A stretch of 64,000 bases of DNA from CAWHYG01 sp963833505 (GTDB lineage: Bacteria; Eisenbacteria; RBG-16-71-46; CAIMUX01). The notes beneath the pieces are model-generated. The model searched no databases and was not told the origin of the DNA. It was given only the letters and a program-made list of their open reading frames with translations. Positions 26,783 through 39,147 of this stretch are shown here, in pieces. Both the position numbers and the translations under genes were made by a program. The stretch is taken from assembly GCA_963833505.1 (NCBI GenBank), contig CAWHYG010000004.1, positions 62,001 to 126,000 of the forward strand, in the 5' to 3' direction. Each line of letters begins with the position of its first letter. The first letter of the stretch is position 1.

Positions 26783-27910
26783 TCAGTTCCTCAGGACGAG
26801 CTGAAACGGAGGCAGCCCGGTCGAGATCGGCCCCCCCGCCAAGGCCGCTCCGGTCCGGGCGTCGAAGGCGCGGACTCCAGGCGTGGTCGCGCCCCAATCG
26901 GCGAGGAGCAGGACTCCGGACGGATGGATGAGACAATCCGTGTAGCTGTAGCCGTTCGCCTGCGCCACAGTGCCGGTCCGTTTTCCGGTGGCCGGATTGA
27001 AGGAAACCAGGGCGGTCTGACCCGAAGTCGCGGTGACGACCGCATAGCCCAAGGTGTCGGACCAGATCGCGAAGTTGGTGAGGTCTCCGCCCAGCTCCGC
27101 CTCGGTGATCATGAAGCCAAGCGAACGCCGCCCGACCGGATCGACCCGTTCGATGCCCCCGTTATCAATGACCCCGCTCTCTCCCGTTTCTCCGACCAGC
27201 AGATCCCCGGTCTTCGCTTCGATCTGGATGGGAACGTTCGGATTCAAGCCCTGGAGCGCGATCCCTTGGATGCCTGGAGTATCCGGATCGACGTCCACGA
27301 GCTGGCCCGCGGCCACGTCCACGACCGCGAGATAGGACGGAGGGACGGGCCGCCAGTGGTTCGGATCCGTGACCCGATCGAGGCGCTCGACCTCGACGAA
27401 GAGGTCGCCTCCCGACAGAATCATCCCGGACATCTCGCAGAGCGAGTCGGCGTCGGCCAGCGGCGCGAGCGAAATCGTGCCCAGCCCCTGACCGGTGGTC
27501 GGATCGACCTCGAGAAGAAGATTCGTGTCATAGCGGCTGACGAACGCGTGCCGGGAGTCGACAAAGGCGATGTCCTGGGGATTGCTGTTGGCGGTGACCG
27601 AGAACTCCCGCCGGCTCCAGTTCGACGGATCGATCTCCTCGACACTCCCGCAGGTCGTTCGGTTGACCACGTACAAGGCGCCGTCATGCCAGCGGGCGAC
27701 GGCGTCGCTGCAGATCGGAGCCAGGTTCTTCACGCCCCGCCAGGCGGGGGAGGCATAGAGGCCGGCGATATAGCCGGTCTGGTAGTCGGTCGAGACCACG
27801 AAGACGTCCGGAGTGGCGGCCGGCGCGGCCGGCTGCGAGGTCTTTTCCTTGGCGCAGGAAACGAGGACCAGGCCCAACAAGACGCACAACATCGGCTTCA
27901 ACGAGTCCAT
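26783..27910 (-). CDS. Beta-propeller lipoprotein in the cobalamin-uptake operon
   Basis: A 375-residue lipoprotein. ATG at 27910 follows GGAGG; the signal ends in lipobox LVLVSC, then AKEKTSQP. The body is a repeating YncE/SMP-like propeller: DVFVVSTDYQTGYIAGLY, GALYVVNRTTCGSVEEID, HAFVSRYDTNLLLEVDPTTG, YAVVTATSGQTALVSFNPAT. The start overlaps the end of the BtuB-like receptor by 13 bp, so it is co-translated and presumably under the same cobalamin riboswitch. A role in capturing corrinoids at the cell surface or in the periplasm is inferred from context only; it does not resemble BtuF. Confidence 0.75.
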   Translation of the reverse strand: MDSLKPMLCVLLGLVLVSCAKEKTSQPAAPAATPDVFVVSTDYQTGYIAGLYASPAWRGVKNLAPICSDAVARWHDGALYVVNRTTCGSVEEIDPSNWSRREFSVTANSNPQDIAFVDSRHAFVSRYDTNLLLEVDPTTGQGLGTISLAPLADADSLCEMSGMILSGGDLFVEVERLDRVTDPNHWRPVPPSYLAVVDVAAGQLVDVDPDTPGIQGIALQGLNPNVPIQIEAKTGDLLVGETGESGVIDNGGIERVDPVGRRSLGFMITEAELGGDLTNFAIWSDTLGYAVVTATSGQTALVSFNPATGKRTGTVAQANGYSYTDCLIHPSGVLLLADWGATTPGVRAFDARTGAALAGGPISTGLPPFQLVLRN

Positions 27911-30285
27911 GTGACCTCCATGTAATAGGACCGGCCGGGAAGCGGAAAGCCGTCGATGTCCTCGACCTGCACGTTTCCCAGGTTCTGGATCTCGCCTCGC
28001 AGGACGAAGGCGCCGAGAGCGCGCTCCAGGGAAAGGTCGTGAACGATCGTGGCGGGCGTCAGCTCGAGCGGTGAGTTGTACCGATCGCGGTAGCTCGACG
28101 AGCGCAGCGAAACCTCCGGGCGCAGGCTCCATCCGCCGCGAGCCAGCCGGACGGAAACCCAGGCTTCGCGGGCCGGCAGGTTGGGCAGATCGAGGCCGTG
28201 ATAGACGGGGCTCGGGCCGACGTCCAGGGCCTGCTGGATCGTGAGGGATCCCTGGATCTCGAGAGACGCCCCGGCCCCGAGGGAAACCCGGCCGAACGCC
28301 GTGGCCTCGACTCCGCGCGTCCAGGTTCGTTCGAGATTCTCGGCCTTGGTCGTTCGCTGGCTGTTCTGGAGCAGGACGATGCCGTCCTCGGTGAGGTTCT
28401 CGAAGTAGACCGCCTCCACCTGCACCGGCAGATCGGGATTCCAGTCGAGCCCAAGATCCCATTGAAGGCCCCGCTCCGGCTTGAGCGCCGGGTTGCCTTC
28501 CTGGATGCCGTTCTGGCCGAAAAGCTCGGGAAAAGTCGGGAATCGGGCCAGGGGACCGCGGTTGCCGCGGAGCAGGAAGCCCCGGCCGAGATCCAGGCGG
28601 AGGCCGTACGTCGCGCCCTGGTTTTCGAGCGTGTGCTCCGGCGCCGCGGCGCCGGCGTCGCCGCTGAAGTTGTCGGTGGCCCAGGCCCAGCGGTAGGCCG
28701 CTTCAACGGTGACGCGGCCTCGAACCCACGAGTCTTCCAGCCACAAGGTGCGGTGGAAACGCGTTCTCGTGTAACCGGAATCGGTGGCGTCGTCGTCGCT
28801 GGTTTGCTGTGCGGCGCCATCTTGCAGGCTCACCGGACCGGCGCTGCGTTCCTCGTTCGTCTGCACGGTCTGGGCGACGCCACTTCCGCTGGCGCCGGCA
28901 TCCGCCAGGAGGTCCCGCGGAGTCCAGCGTTCCGACCGCGCTTCGAGGCTTGCCTTCGAGTGACCGAGGAGAGGCAGATCGTCTCCGACGCTGAGCGCAC
29001 CTCCGAGCTCGGTCGTCCGGTCGTCTGTGGAGGCGCGCGGCAGGCTGAGCTCGCCGTCCGGATTCTCGTAGCGGTCGCGGATCAGATCCCCGTGCAGGGA
29101 GAGCTCGAGTTCCGGAAGAGACCGACGGTCGGGCAGGTTCCGGATCGACAGCTCCTGGCGCAACCGCTCGGTCCGGAAATGGACCCGCTGCGTCTGGATG
29201 CTTTCCGTGCCCGGGACGCCGCCGCTTCGCGCGAATCCTTCACCGGTGTAGTCGACCCAAAAGCCTCCGAGAACGCCCGGGACCTCGCGGTGGTCGAGGC
29301 CGACTTCGGGCGCCTCGGGCAATCCCGATGAAGCACGGGTGGCAACGACAGGCAAAGCGGATGGGGCCGGGTCAACGGTGACCGGCGTCGATGCTGGCCC
29401 CGAAGCTGCCGCAGCGAATGAGCCGGGAACGGAGAGAACGGGTTCGGCGGACCCCGCCGATGACGAAGCGGTTCGAGGCGCGGCCCGGAATGAAGCCTTC
29501 CACAACACGGCACCGTCACGGAACGCGTTGTTCTCCCTGTTCACCACGTGGTCATCGGCGGTATTGCCGTAATACGTGCCGTTCCGGTCGAGGTAGGGAA
29601 AATCTCCGCGGCTGTCCCGAGTCTGCGCCGAAACAAAGCCGGACCAGACGCCATGTCCTCCGGACGCCGGCCACGACCTTCCCCATCGGGCGCGGGCCAG
29701 GGCGGTGCCGAAGCTGCCGGCACCGGCCGAAACCGAGAGCGGCGCGCTCAGGGACCCCGGTGTCACCAGGTTGATCACTCCCGCCGCGGGCGGACCGCCG
29801 AACGACGTCGTCTGCGGTCCCCGATAGACCTCCACCTTCTCGAAGCTCGAAACGGGAAGGAGCGCGAGATTGACGAATCCGTCGCCCGCGCTGGAAAGGG
29901 GCGCTCCATCCACGCAGACGATCACCTGACCCGGGGTTGAACCGCGCACGCTGGCGAGCGAGAAGGCTCCGAGCCCTCCGTAGCGGTGCACGTGGAGTCC
30001 GGCGGTGCGATCGAGAAGATCGGAGACGTCGCGCCCGGGCGGAGCCGCTTCGCCAAGCGGTATCACGGTGGAGAATCCTGGCGTCCGGGTCGGCGTCTCG
30101 ATCCTGGGACGCGGGGCCGTCACGTTGACGGTGTCGAGGACCACGGGCCAGAGCTGCTGCGCGCGCGCGCGCGCGGGCGCCAGCGTGAGAAGAAGGCCGG
30201 CGATCGGCCCAAGACGGCTGATCGTCGATCGACGACGGATAACAGCCGAGCCACAAAAGCGGGTTGGACGCGCGAGCCGACCCAC
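27898..30285 (-). CDS. btuB: TonB-dependent receptor, BtuB-like (cobalamin)
   Basis: A 795-residue outer-membrane receptor. GTG at 30285 follows GGAGGG. Signal sequence ISRLGPIAGLLLTLAPARAR-AQ, then DTVNVTAPR near the TonB-box position. The plug domain is clear (DVSDLLDRTAGLHVHRYGG, QVIVCVDGAPL, FEKVEVYRGPQTTSFGG, AAGVINLVT) and the barrel closes with GRSYYMEVTWTR. A conserved late-barrel segment reads FPTFPELFGQNGIQEGNPAL. Substrate is assigned from the cobalamin riboswitch directly upstream. Two extracellular-loop regions (about residues 265-345 and 475-515) hold Ala/Ser/Pro-rich low-complexity inserts. The neighbour downstream is a propeller lipoprotein. Confidence 0.88.
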   Translation of the reverse strand: MGRLARPTRFCGSAVIRRRSTISRLGPIAGLLLTLAPARARAQQLWPVVLDTVNVTAPRPRIETPTRTPGFSTVIPLGEAAPPGRDVSDLLDRTAGLHVHRYGGLGAFSLASVRGSTPGQVIVCVDGAPLSSAGDGFVNLALLPVSSFEKVEVYRGPQTTSFGGPPAAGVINLVTPGSLSAPLSVSAGAGSFGTALARARWGRSWPASGGHGVWSGFVSAQTRDSRGDFPYLDRNGTYYGNTADDHVVNRENNAFRDGAVLWKASFRAAPRTASSSAGSAEPVLSVPGSFAAAASGPASTPVTVDPAPSALPVVATRASSGLPEAPEVGLDHREVPGVLGGFWVDYTGEGFARSGGVPGTESIQTQRVHFRTERLRQELSIRNLPDRRSLPELELSLHGDLIRDRYENPDGELSLPRASTDDRTTELGGALSVGDDLPLLGHSKASLEARSERWTPRDLLADAGASGSGVAQTVQTNEERSAGPVSLQDGAAQQTSDDDATDSGYTRTRFHRTLWLEDSWVRGRVTVEAAYRWAWATDNFSGDAGAAAPEHTLENQGATYGLRLDLGRGFLLRGNRGPLARFPTFPELFGQNGIQEGNPALKPERGLQWDLGLDWNPDLPVQVEAVYFENLTEDGIVLLQNSQRTTKAENLERTWTRGVEATAFGRVSLGAGASLEIQGSLTIQQALDVGPSPVYHGLDLPNLPAREAWVSVRLARGGWSLRPEVSLRSSSYRDRYNSPLELTPATIVHDLSLERALGAFVLRGEIQNLGNVQVEDIDGFPLPGRSYYMEVTWTR

Positions 30286-30319
30286 GGTTCCCTCCGGTCC
30301 TCGAAAGGGATCTCTCCGT

Positions 30320-30511
30320 TCCGCGCACCGGCAGGTCTTCTGGCTCTCGGATCATCCCGGGTTCGCGCCTTCCCGGCTCCTTCCGAAGCCAGTGGCATCC
30401 TGCGAAACCAGTCCCCGACTACAGCGGCGGGCCCGCGACGGCTTTCGACCGTCTTCCCTCTTGGCTTCCGCCTTCTTGCGATCGGCGGAAGCACACCGGA
30501 CGCATCAATCG
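30320..30511 (-). promoter_or_regulatory. Cobalamin (AdoCbl-type) riboswitch
   Basis: The minus strand shows the conserved cobalamin aptamer elements in order. These are GGTGTGCTTCC (5' side), AAGAGGGAA, GCCGCTGTAG, GGGACTG, the core GATGCCACTGG, GGGAAGGCGCGAACCCGGG and the 3' segment GAGCCAGAAGACCTGCC. The start codon of the BtuB-like receptor lies about 35 bp further on, so control of translation or of early termination is expected. Binding of cobalamin should repress the receptor and the lipoprotein gene. Confidence 0.93.
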
Positions 30512-30518
30512 CTCGGTC

Positions 30519-30547
30519 AAAATAGAACCGGAGGCGTCTCGGGTCAA
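30519..30547 (-). promoter_or_regulatory. Promoter of the riboswitch-btuB transcript
   Basis: On the minus strand TTGACC (30547-30542), a 17-bp spacer and TATTTT (30524-30519) sit directly upstream of the aptamer, so the start of transcription would fall at its 5' edge. Confidence 0.65.
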
Positions 30548-30710
30548 GGGCTCCCGTGGGGGCACAACGATGAACGCCGACAGGACGTCTCGCGTAGAGG
30601 GCGTGGACTTCATGCCACAAGCAGACCCGCGTCCTCAGACGATCACGCGCGGCGAATGCGCTCCGCAGGATTCTCATGGCCAAGGAGAGGTCGACCGGCG
30701 AGCAAACCCG

Positions 30711-31397
30711 TTATGCGCCTTCAGCTCCGGGAACCGCCCTCGACATTCCCTTCCGCCCGGCGCCCGCCCTGCCGGACACCGGTCTCGGCGCATCCCCGGC
30801 CGCCGCCTTCTCGACGTCGCCCCCCTCGTCCCGAGCGATATCGGCGAGCGTGCGGCCGGACGCGACGGATCGGGGCTGGCTCACGAGGATGTCCTCGCCG
30901 GAAGCGCTTGAATCGCGATGCTTGATGAGGAGCCACGAGGTCTTGCCCGAGCCAGGCGGGAACCCGCGGGTCCGCACCAGCGCCCACGAGCCCGTGAGCT
31001 TCTCGCCGGCGAGCGTGAACTTGAGCTCGCCGCGTTCCAGCGCCTGGCCCACGTCGGGGACTTCCGGAATCCAATGTCCGCGGTCCCAGACCATCACCGT
31101 ACCGCCGCCGTATTCGTTCTCCGGGATGATTCCCTCGAACCCCGCGTACTCGACCGGATGGTCTTCGACCTGGGTGGCCAGGCGCTTCACGGAGGGGTCC
31201 AGCGACGGACCCTTCGGCACGGCCCACGAGAGTAGCGCGCCGTTCCACTCGAGACGGAAGTCATAGTGGAGATTGCGGGCCCGGTGCTTCTGCACGACAA
31301 ACGCCAGCTCAGGTCCGGCCTTCGCCGGATCGCCGCTCTGGTCCGGCTCCGGCGTGACGCGAAAATCCCGCTTCTTGCGGTATTCCTCCAGAGCCAT
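30711..31397 (-). CDS. Stand-alone DNA ligase D 3'-phosphoesterase domain protein
   Basis: A 228-residue protein made almost entirely of the LigD PE domain: FVVQKHRARNLHYDFRLEWN, LLSWAVPKGPSLDP, QVEDHPVEYAGFEGIIPENE and YGGGTVMVWDRGHW. The His/Asp/Arg cluster HxRxxHYDFRLE binds the metal. PE domains trim 3' ribonucleotides and phosphates during non-homologous end joining. Here no polymerase, ligase or Ku gene is adjacent. ATG at 31397 follows AGGAG. The last about 45 residues are Gly/Ala-rich and not part of the domain. Its gene end faces the cobalamin riboswitch promoter region. Confidence 0.88.
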   Translation of the reverse strand: MALEEYRKKRDFRVTPEPDQSGDPAKAGPELAFVVQKHRARNLHYDFRLEWNGALLSWAVPKGPSLDPSVKRLATQVEDHPVEYAGFEGIIPENEYGGGTVMVWDRGHWIPEVPDVGQALERGELKFTLAGEKLTGSWALVRTRGFPPGSGKTSWLLIKHRDSSASGEDILVSQPRSVASGRTLADIARDEGGDVEKAAAGDAPRPVSGRAGAGRKGMSRAVPGAEGA

Positions 31398-31512
31398 CGG
31401 CCGTCTCCTATCGGTTTCGTGGGGTTCCGCGCGTGGCTCGACAGCATGGCACTTTCGGGAATCCGAAGAAAGACCGGCGAACGCCTGGGCGACAGGCGCC
31501 CGCCGCGTGGCG

Positions 31513-31598
31513 TGTGGGCTTGGTGGGAGATCGAACCGCAAGAGCGGAAGACGCGATCTAGACCACCGGCTACAAGGCTCTTCGACGAACCACCCACA
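31513..31598 (-). ncRNA. Candidate structured RNA (tRNA-like branched fold) in the divergent gap
   Basis: Within the 523-bp gap 31398-31920 the minus strand can fold with outer helix TGTGGGT/GCCCACA (31598-31592 with 31519-31513, one G-U pair). A long arm of three stacked helices lies inside: GGTGG/CCACC, GATCG/CGATC and CCGC/GCGG around a TCTT loop. A D-arm-like TAGCCGGTGGTCTAGA and a T-loop-like GGTTCGATC are present, but canonical tRNA stems do not form. It could be a leader of the LigD-PE gene, a tRNA relic or chance. The remainder of the gap shows no gene. Confidence 0.3.
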
Positions 31599-31920
31599 GG
31601 AGCGAGGACGGATGTCCAATCCGATGAGACGAGACGAAGCAGGGGGCTCGCGGCGGTCAACTCAGTCGTGCTATTCGCCAAACGGCCTCCGGCCGCCTGG
31701 AATCCGGATTGTGGACCTGTCAGGACTGCCGTTCTGCCCAAACTGTGTAACATCGGGACGCCGAGAACCGCCGGCTCTGCCGCCACTGGTTTCTCCATCA
31801 TCCGCTAACAACCGCGGATTCAAGGGATTGGCGATCGGAGGATCCCAGGTGGAGCTGCTGGGTACGAAAGTTGGAAGACACATGATCAAAGAGCAAGACC
31901 TCCAAAGGAGGGACGAGATC

Positions 31921-32997
31921 ATGCACAGGATCAAGATCAGTCTTCTCATCGCCGTCGCTCTCGTCATGGGCGGCTGTTCGACCCAACCGGCGGCCGGAGA
32001 CACCTACGCCGAGGTGTCGATCGGAGCGTCCGGAAGCTTCTACGACGCGCTCGCTCCCTATGGAATCTGGGTCACGATTCAGCCCTACGGCCAGTGTTGG
32101 GTTCCGAATGCAGTCGGACCGGACTGGGCGCCCTACACGGTCGGCAACTGGGTCTATTCCGACTACGGCTGGACCTGGGTCGACGACGAACCGTGGGGCT
32201 GGGCGCCGTTCCACTACGGCCGCTGGGCGTACTCGGATGACTACGGTTGGTTCTGGGTGCCCGGCACGACCTGGGGCCCGGCCTGGGTCGCGTGGCGTGA
32301 AGGGGACGATTGCATCGGATGGGCGCCGCTTCCCCCCGGTCCGCAGTGGGAAGTGGGCATCGGCTTCGCGGCCGGTTTCGATTTCGGCCGGGACATCCCG
32401 GCGCAGGGCTGGTGCTTTGTGAACGACCGGGACATGGTCCGGCACCACGTCTATCGGTATGCCTTTCCGCCCGAGAGGAGGGACGCTTTCATCCGGACGA
32501 GCCGGGACGTCACGCGCTATGCGTCGGTGAACGACCGCGTGATGGATCGAGGGATCGACCCGCAGCAGGTGGCCCATTGGACCGGCCGGCCCGTGACGCA
32601 CGTCCGGGTCACGAGCGTGGCCACCCGCGGTCCGGCCCGGACGGTCGTCCGCGGAAACGTCGTCCAGATGCCGCGACCGGCGGTGCGGCCCGGAGGGTCG
32701 GCATGGGCCCCCACGCGGAGGTCGGTTCCGCCTGCGGTGATGGCGCAACGCGCGCAGGAGTTCCGGCAGATGAACCAGCGGCAGACGCAGGAACGGCAGC
32801 AGATGGAGGCCAGGTATCGCCAGGAGATGGCGGCGGCGTCCGCAGAGCGGCGGGCGTCCATGGAGCGGCAACTGGCGTCGGAGCGCCAGAGCCTGGCCGC
32901 TCATCAGGCCCAGGAGCGGGCCGCCATGGCGGCGCGCCAGCAGCGGCAATACCACCCGGCGCCGGGTTCGGCGCCGCAACCGCGCCGACGCCGGTAG
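31921..32997 (+). CDS. DUF6600-like lipoprotein with Trp/Tyr-rich repeats
   Basis: A 358-residue lipoprotein. ATG at 31921 follows AAAGGAGGGA; the signal ends in VMGGCS. Residues 25-190 hold repeated YGxW/DYGWxWV units (LAPYGIWVTIQPYGQCWVPN, DWAPYTVGNWVYSDYGWTWV, EPWGWAPFHYGRWAYSDDYG), the pattern of DUF6600-type envelope proteins. The C-terminal 90 residues are Gln/Arg/Ala-rich and probably coiled coil (QMNQRQTQERQQMEARYRQE), ending in a basic tail. Function is unknown; relatives are exported and often near FecR- or sigma-linked envelope genes. No such partner is adjacent here. Confidence 0.75.
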   Translation: MHRIKISLLIAVALVMGGCSTQPAAGDTYAEVSIGASGSFYDALAPYGIWVTIQPYGQCWVPNAVGPDWAPYTVGNWVYSDYGWTWVDDEPWGWAPFHYGRWAYSDDYGWFWVPGTTWGPAWVAWREGDDCIGWAPLPPGPQWEVGIGFAAGFDFGRDIPAQGWCFVNDRDMVRHHVYRYAFPPERRDAFIRTSRDVTRYASVNDRVMDRGIDPQQVAHWTGRPVTHVRVTSVATRGPARTVVRGNVVQMPRPAVRPGGSAWAPTRRSVPPAVMAQRAQEFRQMNQRQTQERQQMEARYRQEMAAASAERRASMERQLASERQSLAAHQAQERAAMAARQQRQYHPAPGSAPQPRRRR

Positions 32998-33120
32998 CGA
33001 ACCTGGTCGTCTCTAGACCGCATTATTGGTGACCGCGTCGCGAGGCAACGGAGATGCCCGTCAGGACAAAGTGCGCGCAGCCACCACAGCAGGGGCTCAC
33101 GAATGATGCGGGCTGGATCA

Positions 33121-33156
33121 ACGAGCCGGAGCGGGATCGGTCCCGCGCCGGCTCGT
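33121..33156 (+). terminator. Strong 36-nt hairpin between the DUF6600-like gene and the trehalose operon
   Basis: Arms 33121-33136 and 33141-33156 pair over 16 positions with a single A-G mismatch around a TCGG loop (ACGAGCCGG-A-GCGGGA). No T-tract follows. It may stop upstream transcription or act as an attenuator. The rest of the 309-bp gap holds the palindrome at 33258 and nothing else clear. Confidence 0.5.
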
Positions 33157-33257
33157 GGCTCGTCCAGGCCTGGGACCACGGAACGGGCGCAGCTGACGAC
33201 CCGGGCCCGGGCCGAGCCGGCCGACCCGGCGAGATGATCTCTCCGCCGCGTCCCGCG

Positions 33258-33274
33258 ATATCTGTGATAGATAT
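33258..33274. promoter_or_regulatory. Inverted repeat ahead of the trehalose operon (candidate operator)
   Basis: ATATCT-GTGAT-AGATAT is a perfect 6-bp inverted repeat with a 5-bp spacer, in an AT-rich patch 32 bp upstream of the GTG start. Its placement suits a repressor or activator site; no regulator gene is adjacent. Confidence 0.45.
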
Positions 33275-33306
33275 TAACCAGGTCACTGTGAAAGAGATTG
33301 GTTTCG

Positions 33307-36723
<3,417 letters not shown>

Positions 36724-39147
36724 ATGGACCGCTTCGTCTGCATCCACGGCCATTTCTATCAGCCGCCCCGGGAGAATCCGTGGCTGGAAACGGTGGAGCT
36801 GCAGGATTCGGCCTATCCCTATCACGACTGGAACGAGCGCATCGCGATGGAGTGCTACGCGCCGAACGCGTCCGCCCGCATCCTCGACGGCGAAGGGCGC
36901 ATCGTCCGGATCGTGAACAACTACTCCCGCATCAGCTTCAACTTCGGCCCCACCCTGCTCCAATGGATGCAGGAGGCCATGCCCGACACCTACGCCGCCG
37001 TCCTGGAGGCCGATCGCGTCAGCCGCGATCGATTCGGAGGGCACGGATCGGCCCTGGCGCAGGTGTACAACCACATGATCCTCCCCCTGGCCACGCAGCG
37101 GGACAAGGAGACCCAGATCATCTGGGGGCTGCGCGATTTCGAGCATCGCTTCGGCCGGCCGGCGGAAGGGTTCTGGCTCTCGGAGGCGGCGGTCGACCTC
37201 GAGACCCTCGACCTGCTGGCGAAGCACGGCGTCAAGTTCACGATCCTCGCGCCTCGCCAGGCCCGCCGGGTGCGCCGCCGGGGTTTCCGAGCCTGGCGGG
37301 ACGCGTCGGGCGAGCGCCTCGATCCCTCCACTCCCTACGAGCAGAAGCTTCCCTCGGGGCGCCGGATCGTTCTCTTCTTCTTCGACGGGCCGATCTCGCG
37401 CGCGGTGGCGTTCGAGGGCCTGCTGCGCGACGGTGAGAGTTTCGCCCGCCGCCTGGCGAGCGGCTTCACCGAGGGACGGGACGGGCCGCAGCTCGTCCAC
37501 ATCGCGACCGACGGCGAGAGCTACGGCCACCACCATTCGCACGGAGACATGGCCCTGGCCTACGCCCTGGAGTTCCTCGAGGCCCAGGGTCTGGCCCGGC
37601 TGACCAACTACGGCGAGTTCCTCGAGGCCAATCCGCCCGCGTGGCACGTGGACATCTGGCCGAACAGCTCCTGGAGCTGCGTCCACGGGATCGAACGCTG
37701 GCGGTCCGACTGCGGGTGCAACACCGGGGGACATCCGGGGTGGAAACAACACTGGCGCGCGCCCCTGCGCGCCGCCTTCGACTGGCTGCGGGACGAGATC
37801 GAGCCCCGTTTCCTGGCCGAAGGCTCCCGGCTGTTTCGCGATCCGTGGGCCGCCCGCGACGCCTACATCGAGGTCGTGGTTGACCGCGCCCGAACGGACG
37901 AGTTCCTCGACCGGTGGGGCGTGTCACCGCTGGACGAGCGGGCCACGGTCCGGGCGCTTCAGCTCATGGAGCTGGAGCGCCACGCCATGCTCATGTACAC
38001 GAGTTGCGGCTGGTTTTTCGACGAACTCTCCGGGATCGAGACCGTCCAGGTGATCCAGTACGCGGGCCGCGTCGTGCAACTGGCCGCGCAGGCCCTCAAC
38101 CTTGACCTGGAGGACCCGTTCCGGGAACGGTTGGAGCAGGCCCGCAGCAACCTTCCGGACTCGGGCCACGGCCGGGCCATCTACGATCGATGGGTCCGGC
38201 CGACCCGGGTGGACTTGTACAAGGTCGGCGCGCATTACGCCGTGCGCTCGTTCTTCCAGGAATACGGGGAAAAGGAGCGGCTTTTCGCCTATGACGCCGA
38301 GCGCAAGGAGTTTCACAGCCTGCAGGCGGGCGCGTCCCGGCTTCTGCTCGGTTCGGTGCGCGTGCGGTCGATCATCACGCGCGAGGCGAACGATCTCTCC
38401 TTCGGGTTCCTGCATCTCGGGGACCACAACCTGAGCGGAGGCGTCCGGAACGAGCTGGAGGCCGGGGCGGTGGCCGCGACGGCGCAGGAGATCGCAGGCG
38501 CCTTCTCCGCGGGCGAGGTGGCCCAGGTGATCGGAATCCTCGGCCGCCGTTTCGGCGAGATGACCTATTCGCTGCGGTCGCTCTTCCGCGACGAGCAGCG
38601 CAAGACGATCGGCCGGATCCTGGAATCGTCCCTCGCCGAGACGGCCGCCATCTACGGCGGCGTCTACGAGCGGTTCGGTCCGCTCCTGCGCTTCCTTCAG
38701 GACCTGGGCTACCCCGCCCCGGAGACCTTCCGTACCGCGGCTTCGGTCGTGCTCCACCGGCGGCTCCGCGAGGCGCTGGCGGCCGAGACGATCGATCACG
38801 ACCGGATCCGCGCCCTCCTGGATGAAGTGCGCGCGGCGGGCGTTCCCCTGGATGAGGCCGGGCTCGGTTTCTCCCTCGGACTCCGGCTGGAGAGTCTGCT
38901 GGCCCGCCTGGCCGCGAATCCGGGCGACCTGGACACGCTGGGGGCGGTGGAATCGTCCTTGCGGCTCATCGCCGTGTTTCCCTCTTCGGTCGTCCTCTGG
39001 CGCGTCGAGAACGCCTACTACCTGCTGATGCAGGAGCAGCTCGAGAAGTACCAGGCGCTGGCGGAGGCGGGGGACGAGGAGTCCGCCGCCTGGGTGGAAC
39101 GGTTCCTCGCCCTCGGCCGGCTTCTTCGAATCGGGGTGCCGAAGTGA
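36724..39147 (+). CDS. Glycoside hydrolase family 57 protein with DUF3536
   Basis: An 807-residue cytoplasmic protein. The N-terminal half is a GH57 catalytic barrel: CIHGHFYQPPRENPWLETVE, GFWLSEAAVDLETLDLLAKH and HIATDGESYGHHHSHGDMAL, with the catalytic acids expected in the WLSE and TDGES segments. The second half matches the DUF3536 extension (VRSFFQEYGEKERLFAYDAE, NDLSFGFLHLGDHNLSGGVR). GH57 enzymes act on alpha-1,4/1,6-glucans. The ATG follows the upstream TGA without a gap, and its stop overlaps the TreY start by 4 bp. It sits between two trehalose enzymes, so it likely acts on the same glucan pool, perhaps as debranching or branching enzyme (inference). Confidence 0.9.
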   Translation: MDRFVCIHGHFYQPPRENPWLETVELQDSAYPYHDWNERIAMECYAPNASARILDGEGRIVRIVNNYSRISFNFGPTLLQWMQEAMPDTYAAVLEADRVSRDRFGGHGSALAQVYNHMILPLATQRDKETQIIWGLRDFEHRFGRPAEGFWLSEAAVDLETLDLLAKHGVKFTILAPRQARRVRRRGFRAWRDASGERLDPSTPYEQKLPSGRRIVLFFFDGPISRAVAFEGLLRDGESFARRLASGFTEGRDGPQLVHIATDGESYGHHHSHGDMALAYALEFLEAQGLARLTNYGEFLEANPPAWHVDIWPNSSWSCVHGIERWRSDCGCNTGGHPGWKQHWRAPLRAAFDWLRDEIEPRFLAEGSRLFRDPWAARDAYIEVVVDRARTDEFLDRWGVSPLDERATVRALQLMELERHAMLMYTSCGWFFDELSGIETVQVIQYAGRVVQLAAQALNLDLEDPFRERLEQARSNLPDSGHGRAIYDRWVRPTRVDLYKVGAHYAVRSFFQEYGEKERLFAYDAERKEFHSLQAGASRLLLGSVRVRSIITREANDLSFGFLHLGDHNLSGGVRNELEAGAVAATAQEIAGAFSAGEVAQVIGILGRRFGEMTYSLRSLFRDEQRKTIGRILESSLAETAAIYGGVYERFGPLLRFLQDLGYPAPETFRTAASVVLHRRLREALAAETIDHDRIRALLDEVRAAGVPLDEAGLGFSLGLRLESLLARLAANPGDLDTLGAVESSLRLIAVFPSSVVLWRVENAYYLLMQEQLEKYQALAEAGDEESAAWVERFLALGRLLRIGVPK

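Noticed and set aside
31513..31598. tRNA gene
   Set aside because: D-loop-like and T-loop-like words occur, but the T-stem and anticodon stem cannot pair and the length between them is too short. Kept only as a structured-RNA candidate.
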